From contig CAKTLD010000056.1 of assembly GCA_934572445.1 (NCBI GenBank), positions 1 through 11,817 of the forward strand: a DNA stretch of 11,817 bases. Reading direction: 5' to 3'. The position numbers and the translations under genes are program-made. The notes beneath the pieces were generated by a model. The model worked only from the letters and a program-made list of their open reading frames with translations. It made no database searches and was not told the origin of the DNA. Source of the stretch: an uncultured Oscillospiraceae bacterium. GTDB lineage: Bacteria; Bacillota; Clostridia; Oscillospirales; Oscillospiraceae. This document shows, in pieces, positions 8,501 through 11,817 of the stretch (its first letter is position 1; every line of letters starts with the position of its first letter).

Positions 8501-8866
8501 CATCACGGCAAGCAGGCTCTCCAAAAACGCGGCGCGCTGCGAGGCACGGCGGTAGACCTTCAGCGCGGGCGCAAGCTCCGTCAGCGCGCGCTGGAGCGTC
8601 AATATCCTGCCGCCCGAATCGAGCGTCACGTCCGCGCTGCCGCCGCAGATGCCCAGCACGCGCGAGGCCAGCAGTTTGAAGGTCAATACCTCGGCATGGC
8701 GCGAGGCCGTGTCTCCGCAGACACGGCACACATCCATCTCCGCCACATGCGAAGCGTGCTCGGGTACGAGCAGGATCTGCTGCGAGGTATCGCCGAGCGC
8801 GGCGATCCTTTGCAGCACGCGCTCGGATTTTCCCGTGCGCGCGCGGCCCATCAGTATGTGCAGCAA
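5531..8866 (-). CDS. addB: Helicase-nuclease AddAB, subunit AddB
   Basis: At 1111 aa this is near the known AddB length (about 1160). Residues 7-14 form the N-terminal Walker A-like loop GRARTGKS. The rest of the helicase-like region has diverged, as expected for AddB. The C-terminal nuclease domain shows D888, D891, D905-Y-K907 and Q925-x3-Y929. Four cysteines match the AddB iron-sulfur staple: C747 plus C1064-x2-C1067-x5-C1073. In the family the cluster holds the nuclease domain together, and AddB recognises Chi and cuts the other strand to AddA. The start is TTG at 8866: a purine-rich AAAGGGGGG lies 8 nt before it, and the encoded LHILMGRARTGKS aligns with the usual AddB N-terminus. An internal ATG (codon 6) is too far from that site and too close to the Walker loop. 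Confidence 0.96.
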   Translation of the reverse strand: MLHILMGRARTGKSERVLQRIAALGDTSQQILLVPEHASHVAEMDVCRVCGDTASRHAEVLTFKLLASRVLGICGGSADVTLDSGGRILTLQRALTELAPALKVYRRASQRAAFLESLLAVMEELQAYAIEPETFAEKVADLEGESGDKLRDIALLYGVYLAKLNGPGRDARDRLQKLEENLEASGYIDGKDVFLDGFSYFTGRELKILRILLRRANSVTVTLLGDTQDRELFSESLRVRGQLYALARDAGTACGEETLAPQQPCGALDHLERCFFGPAQTMAGGAGTVALCEAATAYSECEWTAAQILSLVREQGYRYREITVTARDLDSYAPALQTAFARCGIPLYYARRSDILQSAVLTLLLGALDAASGGFEYEDVFRCLKTGLAGLTAEECDVLENYALKWEIRGAMWTRETPWTAHPDGYGEEWTDEAKARLEAVNELRARVQGPFARLREGVGGSSAAADKVRALYGYLAEIGLPEALQAQTEQLFSAGDAQRAEETAQLWSILCGVMDQFVEILGDTVLDAEEFAQLFRLVLTQYSVGSIPVTLDAVNVCEMTRNDRHTVRALFLLGANDGVLPAAETGGGVLRDEDREVLEQREIFLAPHGMAQFHLEIQNLYAALAQPTEKLTVSYPVSDGRGGEKRPSFVVGRIARLLPEVGITHESAEKEYRLCAPDAALEYAGGHIGGALWRYFEGRDDARSVLDAMCAASHYTRGRLSPDAVRTLYGGALRLSASQMDKARTCHFAYFMRYGLRAKERTGAGFDAPQIGTFVHDVMEHTLRQAKECGGLHALTEEKLHALVRTAIEEYTLRVLPDLSDKTARFRYLFERLCAAAERIMDEVAEELKCSDFEPLAFELSFGPDGQLPAVTIREGGSVARVVGKVDRVDGWLHDGKLYLRVIDYKTGKKAFDLAELRYGLGLQMLLYLFALEQEGGELFGGQEVVPAGVLYTPAREPLLRCARGTAPEAIKKAMKKELRRSGMLLNDPAVLRAMEHSALEAPCYLPVAVKKDGAVTGSLATAEQLGKLSRYVDHLLHEIAGELFSGNINADPCARTPQQSACTYCEFAPACHFEAGRGGDRIEYIRATKGEEFWSYIDEVNGKEARTDG
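5548..5553 (-). promoter_or_regulatory. Ribosome binding site of addA inside the 3' end of addB
   Basis: AGGAGG on the minus strand (within GGAAAGGAGG), 9 nt before the addA ATG at 5538. It is embedded in the last codons of addB. This fits translational coupling and balanced production of the two subunits. Confidence 0.85.
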
Positions 8867-8874
8867 ACGCTCCG

Positions 8875-8883
8875 CCCCCCTTT
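8875..8883 (-). promoter_or_regulatory. Ribosome binding site that sets the addB TTG start
   Basis: AAAGGGGGG on the minus strand ends 8 nt before TTG at 8866 and 23 nt before the next in-frame ATG at 8851. The spacing favours TTG. A GGAG closer in (8870-8873) is too near to be the main site. Confidence 0.65.
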
Positions 8884-8902
8884 CTTTTTTGCTGTTTTTT
8901 TC

Positions 8903-8931
8903 ATTTTACCACAGCTTTTTCCGCGCGGCAA
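8903..8931 (-). promoter_or_regulatory. SigA-type promoter of addB-addA-nitroreductase operon
   Basis: On the minus strand, -35 TTGCCG (8926-8931) and -10 TAAAAT (8903-8908) are 17 bp apart. The -10 is preceded by TGG, an extended -10 element. Transcription would start near 8896, giving a leader of about 30 nt before the TTG codon. No SOS-box-like sequence was recognised around it. Confidence 0.7.
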
Positions 8932-9016
8932 CGAAGAAAGCACATGCAGCTGTATATTTCTCCCCGCGCGCGGAAAGACTACTGACGACCAAACCATCAT
9001 TCAAGGAGGGTATTTT

Positions 9017-9235
9017 ATGGTCATTGATAAGGTCGCGCTGACGCTTACCATCATCGGCGCGCTCAACTGGGGCAGCGTCGGGCTGTTCGGCTTCGACTGC
9101 GTCGCCTTTCTCTTCGGCGGGCAGACCGGCACGCTCAGCCGCGTGATCTACACGCTCGTGGGCCTTGCCGGCATCTGGTGCATCACGATGCTCTTCCGCG
9201 AAACGGAGCCGATGGAAAACGGCGGCCAGGCGTAA
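9017..9235 (+). CDS. DUF378 family small membrane protein (YuzA-like)
   Basis: A 72-aa protein with two hydrophobic segments, roughly residues 5-35 and 43-62. The first contains the DUF378 hallmark GALNWGSVGLFGFD, followed by FLFGG and then SRVIYTLVGLAGIW. A short charged C-terminal tail follows. The function of the family is unknown; it is an integral membrane protein. The ATG at 9017 has a strong AAGGAGGG at 9003-9010, 6 nt upstream. A longer open frame exists upstream, but it has no such site and overlaps the addB promoter, so it was not chosen. Two tandem TAA stops end the gene and run straight into a terminator, so it appears monocistronic. A TATATT at 8953-8958 is a possible -10, but no convincing -35 is seen. 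Confidence 0.9.
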   Translation: MVIDKVALTLTIIGALNWGSVGLFGFDCVAFLFGGQTGTLSRVIYTLVGLAGIWCITMLFRETEPMENGGQA

Positions 9236-9267
9236 TAAAAGGAGAGGGAAATCCCTCTCCTTTTATT
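9234..9267. terminator. Bidirectional rho-independent terminator between DUF378 and DUF4180 genes
   Basis: A perfect 16-bp stem (9234-9249 with 9252-9267) built around GGAGAGGGA and its complement, with a minimal loop. It overlaps the tandem stop codons of the DUF378 gene. The right side has a run of T (TTTTATTTTT), so it is strongest for the plus strand. The A-rich left side also makes it usable for the minus-strand MATE-DUF4180 operon, which ends at 9288. Confidence 0.87.
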
Positions 9268-9287
9268 TTTACGTTGAACAAATGCTG

Positions 9288-9650
9288 TCAGCAGCAAAGC
9301 GCATTGATCGCCGCGTCCTTTGTCGAAGCAAAGAACACATCATGCCCCTCGCTGCTCTCGCGCATGAAGTCGTGAAGCGGCTTGCTCGTGTAGCGCGAAT
9401 AGTCGCCGTAGATGGCGATGCGCGCGCCATAGTTGACAAACTTCTGCAAAATTTCGCCCGCAAGGCCCGTGCTGAGGATGAAAAAGTCCTCACAGATACA
9501 TTTTTTGGCGACGACAATATTCTTCGTCCCCGCCTCGTACTTCGCGCTCATCAAAAGGTCCAGCGCGGACTGCGCATCGCGGATCACGACCTCACCGCTC
9601 TCGACGAGCGCGCAGGGAACACCGTTTTTCTCAATTCTCTGAATCATCAT
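9288..9650 (-). CDS. DUF4180 domain-containing protein
   Basis: A 120-aa soluble protein that matches DUF4180 along its whole length: a short beta-rich start, RDAQSALDLLMSAKYE (residues 24-39), the EDFF at 54-57, the strongly conserved STGLAGEILQKF at 60-71, IAIYGDYS at 78-85 and SKPLHDFMRES at 89-99. The family has no known biochemical function; the alternating strand/helix pattern is compatible with a small alpha/beta fold. Two ATG codons are adjacent (9650 and 9647), preceded only by a weak GAGAGTGA element. It starts 26 bp after the MATE gene on the same strand with no terminator between, so co-transcription is likely. It ends in two cysteines (LCC), an unusual tail. Confidence 0.88.
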   Translation of the reverse strand: MMIQRIEKNGVPCALVESGEVVIRDAQSALDLLMSAKYEAGTKNIVVAKKCICEDFFILSTGLAGEILQKFVNYGARIAIYGDYSRYTSKPLHDFMRESSEGHDVFFASTKDAAINALCC

Positions 9651-9676
9651 TTTTCACTCTCGATTCAAAATTTTCT

Positions 9677-11065
9677 TTACCGCCTCTTGGCCGCCTCCGC
9701 GCCCTCCAACTCGCGCATCGAGCGGCGGAACTGGCGGTAGAAGGTCACGCTCGTCACCGCCACCGCACCGAAGTCCGCCACGGGCTCGGCCAGGAACACC
9801 GCAAACGCCTTGTCCGCAAAGAAGTGCGGCAAGATGTAAATAAGCGGGATCAGCAAAATGATCTTGCGCCAGACGGCGAGGAAGAGCGATGTCTTCGCGT
9901 TGCCGAGCGCCACAAACGTCTGCTGGCAGGCGATCTGGATACCGAAAATACCGCTGCACCCCATGTAGATGCGCACAGCCCACGCCGCGTATTCGACCAG
10001 CGCGGGGTCATTATTGAAAATCAGGATGAACGCGCGCGGGAAGAGCTCGACCAGAAGCCAGATGGCCATTGAATAAGTAAAGCACGCGCGCAGCAGGCAG
10101 AAATAGGCGTCGCGCACGCGCTGGGCGTTCTTTGCGCCGAAATTGTAGCTCACGATGGGCTGTGCGCCCTGTGTCAAGCCCTGAAGCGGCATGTTCGAAA
10201 ACTGCATGATGCTCGTCAGCACTGTCATCGTGCCGACGGCCATGTCGCCGCCGTAGCGCAGGAGGGATGAGTTGAAGCAGATGGCGATGAGACTCTCCGT
10301 CGACTGCATCACAAACGGGGAAAGGCCCAGCGCGATGCACGGCAGCACGATCTTCGCGTTCACGCGCAGGTTCTCACGCTTCAAGCGCCAGCGCGTCCTC
10401 TTTCCCGTGAGGAAACGCATCACCCACAGCGCCGACACCGCCTGCGACAGCACCGTCGCCAGCGCCGCACCGCGCACACCCATTCCGAGCGCAAAAATGA
10501 ACAGCGGATCGAGCACAGTGTTGAGCACCGCGCCGATCAGCACCGTCGCCATGCTGGTCCTGGCAAAGCCCTGGGCAGTGATATAGGCGTTCATACCGAG
10601 CGTGAGCTGGACGAACACCGTGCCGAGGGCGTAGATACGCATATAGTCGAGCGCGTAGCCGACGGTATTTTCGCTTGCGCCGAAAAGCAGCAGCAGCGGC
10701 CCGGCAAGGGCCTCGAACAGCACCGTCAGCACCAGCGCCGTCAGAAGCAGCATCGTCAGGCAGCTGCCCATGATGCGCTCGGACTTTTCGCTCTCACCCG
10801 CGCCCTCGGCGATGGAAGCGCGCGGCGCCCCGCCGATGGCCATGAGCGAGGCGAACGCCGAGATGACCATAATGATCGGCAGGCACACGCCAACGCCCGT
10901 CAGCGCGAGCTTACCGACGGTCTCAGCAGGCTGCATGTGACCGATGAACACACGGTCCACCAGATTGTAAAGCATGTTGACGATCTGCGAGGTGATCGTC
11001 GGCACCGAGAGTGAAAAGAGCAGCTTTTTTACGTTTCCGCGGCCCAGGTCCGCACGCTGATCCAT
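9677..11065 (-). CDS. MATE family efflux transporter (MepA-like)
   Basis: A 462-aa integral membrane protein with about 12 hydrophobic segments in two six-helix halves, normal for multidrug and toxin extrusion proteins. Family features include the N-terminal LPT-like SVPTITSQIVNMLYN followed by VDRVFIGH (to residue 43), TGVGVCLPI, the MNAYITAQG stretch in the first half, and QGAQPIVSYNFGAKN in the second half. MATE proteins export drugs, dyes or metabolites using Na+ or H+ gradients; the substrate is unknown. The open frame extends to a TTG at 11086. The ATG at 11065 is chosen because AAAGGCGGGG lies 7 nt before it, while the TTG would fall only about 6 nt from the predicted transcript start. 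It is followed by the DUF4180 gene. Confidence 0.94.
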   Translation of the reverse strand: MDQRADLGRGNVKKLLFSLSVPTITSQIVNMLYNLVDRVFIGHMQPAETVGKLALTGVGVCLPIIMVISAFASLMAIGGAPRASIAEGAGESEKSERIMGSCLTMLLLTALVLTVLFEALAGPLLLLFGASENTVGYALDYMRIYALGTVFVQLTLGMNAYITAQGFARTSMATVLIGAVLNTVLDPLFIFALGMGVRGAALATVLSQAVSALWVMRFLTGKRTRWRLKRENLRVNAKIVLPCIALGLSPFVMQSTESLIAICFNSSLLRYGGDMAVGTMTVLTSIMQFSNMPLQGLTQGAQPIVSYNFGAKNAQRVRDAYFCLLRACFTYSMAIWLLVELFPRAFILIFNNDPALVEYAAWAVRIYMGCSGIFGIQIACQQTFVALGNAKTSLFLAVWRKIILLIPLIYILPHFFADKAFAVFLAEPVADFGAVAVTSVTFYRQFRRSMRELEGAEAAKRR

Positions 11066-11072
11066 CGCATAT

Positions 11073-11082
11073 CCCCGCCTTT
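11073..11082 (-). promoter_or_regulatory. Ribosome binding site that sets the MATE start
   Basis: AAAGGCGGGG on the minus strand, 7 nt before the ATG at 11065. It argues against the upstream in-frame TTG at 11086, which has no comparable site. Confidence 0.65.
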
Positions 11083-11098
11083 CCAAAGTCGTTCGTTC

Positions 11099-11127
11099 AG
11101 GATATCACGGCGGGAGCGCGCCGTCAA
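11099..11127 (-). promoter_or_regulatory. SigA-type promoter of MATE-DUF4180 operon, extended -10
   Basis: On the minus strand, -35 TTGACG (11122-11127) and -10 TATCCT (11099-11104) are exactly 17 bp apart, with a TGA extended -10 just before TATCCT. Transcription would begin near 11092, about 27 nt before the chosen ATG. An inverted repeat, ACGGCG (11107-11112) with CGCCGT (11119-11124), lies in the spacer and overlaps the -35. This is a possible but unproven operator. Confidence 0.75.
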
Positions 11128-11189
11128 GCGCAGTAATGCGCCGTACTGCCGTTGTAAAGCGGTTTTGGACAAATTTTGCACGCTTCGTA

Positions 11190-11219
11190 TTGCTTTTTCC
11201 CCCGCGGCTATTGTATAAT
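11190..11219 (+). promoter_or_regulatory. Promoter of the DUF1015 gene
   Basis: A consensus -10, TATAAT (11214-11219), is paired with a partial -35, TTGCTT (11190-11195), at 18 bp (TGCTTT at 17 bp is the alternative). Transcription would start near 11226, giving a leader of about 66 nt. The -10 is embedded in a large palindrome, so access to it may be controlled. Confidence 0.68.
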
Positions 11220-11236
11220 TTAAATGATACAATAGC
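11207..11236. promoter_or_regulatory. Near-perfect 30-bp palindrome over the -10 box (candidate operator)
   Basis: The arms GCTATTGTAT (11207-11216) and ATACAATAGC (11227-11236) are perfect reverse complements. The 10-bp centre contains the palindrome ATTTAAAT, leaving a single mismatched pair (11217/11226) in the whole 30 bp. It covers the -10 hexamer and the predicted start of transcription, the classic place for a dimeric repressor. The cognate regulator is unknown and no regulator gene is in the window. Confidence 0.6.
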
Positions 11237-11239
11237 GTC

Positions 11240-11261
11240 GGAAAGCGCCGCGGCGCTTTCC
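11240..11261 (+). repeat. Perfect 22-bp palindrome in the DUF1015 5' leader
   Basis: GGAAAGCGCCG is followed directly by its exact reverse complement. In RNA it would fold to a 9-bp stem with a CGCG loop, ending 17 nt before the AGGAGG at 11279-11284. No U-run follows, so it is not a rho-independent terminator. It could be an mRNA-stabilising hairpin or a second operator. Confidence 0.75.
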
Positions 11262-11292
11262 TTTCACCAAACAACATCAGGAGGAACCCACC

Positions 11293-11817
11293 ATGAACGA
11301 AAAGTTTTCCAAGCTTGGCTTCTATCCTTCCGACATTCTGCTGCCCAAGAATGTCGATATGAGCAAGTGGGCGGTCGTCGCATGCGACCAGTTCACTTCT
11401 GAGCCCGAGTACTGGGAGCGCGTGGAGAAGACCGTCGGCGATGCGCCGTCCACCCTGCGCCTCATCCTGCCCGAGGCCAACCTGAAGGCCCCCAACGTCG
11501 ACGAGTTCATCGCCGACATCAACGCCTCGATGAGCAAGTACCTCGAAGAGGGCATCTTCGAGACGCTCAAGGACTCCCTCATCTACATCGAGCGCGGCCA
11601 GAGCGACGGTAAGATCCGTCACGGCCTTATCGGCATGATCGACCTCGATCAGTACGACTTCACGCCCGGTTCCGGCGCGCTGATCCGCGCCACCGAGGGC
11701 ACCGTGCTCGATCGTATCCCCCCGCGCGCCCGCGTGCGCTGCAACGCCCCCATCGAGCTGCCCCACGTCATGCTGCTCATTGACGACCCCGAGAAGACCG
11801 TCATCGAGCCGCTGACC
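11293..11817 (+). CDS. DUF1015 family protein (3' truncated)
   Basis: The first 175 codons are present and the frame is open to the window edge; full-length members are about 400 aa. Family-typical sequence includes WAVVACDQFTSEPEYW at residues 26-41, STLRLILPE at 53-61, FTPGSGALIRATEGTVLDR at 123-141, and LPHVMLLIDD at 156-165. DUF1015 has no firmly established activity. From memory, members often lie beside serine-biosynthesis genes in anaerobes, which cannot be checked here because the downstream neighbour is outside the window. The ATG at 11293 has a perfect AGGAGG (11279-11284), 8 nt upstream. Codon choice is strongly biased (AAG, GAG, ATC, CTG/CTC, GGC), suggesting high expression. Its leader carries two palindromes. 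Confidence 0.9.
   Translation, partial: MNEKFSKLGFYPSDILLPKNVDMSKWAVVACDQFTSEPEYWERVEKTVGDAPSTLRLILPEANLKAPNVDEFIADINASMSKYLEEGIFETLKDSLIYIERGQSDGKIRHGLIGMIDLDQYDFTPGSGALIRATEGTVLDRIPPRARVRCNAPIELPHVMLLIDDPEKTVIEPLT

Noticed and set aside
8953..8958. TATATT as the -10 of the DUF378 gene promoter
   Set aside because: No acceptable -35 was found 16-18 bp upstream, so it is mentioned only as a possibility.
8696..9016. N-terminal extension of the DUF378 protein (179 aa)
   Set aside because: The extra residues overlap addB and its promoter and have no similarity to the family. The AAGGAGGG at 9003-9010 fixes the start at 9017.
11165..11193. TTGGAC with TATTGC 17 bp later as a second DUF1015 promoter
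   Set aside because: The -10 is poor (TATTGC) compared with the consensus TATAAT at 11214-11219; kept only as an unlikely alternative.
11029..11766. A 245-codon minus-strand open frame opposite the DUF1015 gene
   Set aside because: The plus strand holds a recognisable DUF1015 gene with promoter and AGGAGG. The minus frame would also run through that promoter and into the MATE start, and it shows no family motif.

Overview
The window looks like chromosomal sequence from a GC-rich member of the Firmicutes, most likely class Clostridia. This rests on three things: an AddA/AddB pair instead of RecBCD, strong AGGAGG-type ribosome binding sites, and the particular families present (AzlC/AzlD, DUF378, DUF4180, DUF1015, MepA-like MATE). 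The genus cannot be fixed from the sequence alone. Nearly all bases are in genes. No tRNA, rRNA, CRISPR array, insertion sequence or prophage gene was seen.

Bases 1-1354 (+ strand) hold the 3' part of azlC, then azlD, whose start overlaps the azlC stop, then a small CDP-alcohol phosphatidyltransferase broken by a +1 frameshift near 1060-1075. A strong bidirectional hairpin terminator at 1346-1387 closes this operon. It also closes the opposing one.

Bases 1436-8866 (- strand) form an operon read right to left: addB (TTG start), addA (8-bp overlap) and a small nitroreductase (26 bp further on). A good promoter lies just upstream of addB. AddAB processes double-strand DNA ends for RecA-dependent repair; all nuclease, ATPase and iron-sulfur residues checked are present.

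Bases 9017-9235 (+) encode a 72-aa DUF378 membrane protein. A second bidirectional hairpin at 9234-9267 separates it from a - strand pair: a MATE efflux transporter (9677-11065) followed by a DUF4180 protein (9288-9650). The MATE gene has a clear promoter with an extended -10.

Bases 11293-11817 (+) begin a DUF1015 gene that runs off the window. Its leader is the most unusual non-coding sequence here: a near-perfect 30-bp palindrome covers the -10 box, and a perfect 22-bp palindrome lies in the 5' UTR.

No convincing new multi-gene system was found. The best leads are the two palindromes before the DUF1015 gene, the MATE-DUF4180 pairing, and the disrupted phosphatidyltransferase in an amino-acid exporter operon.
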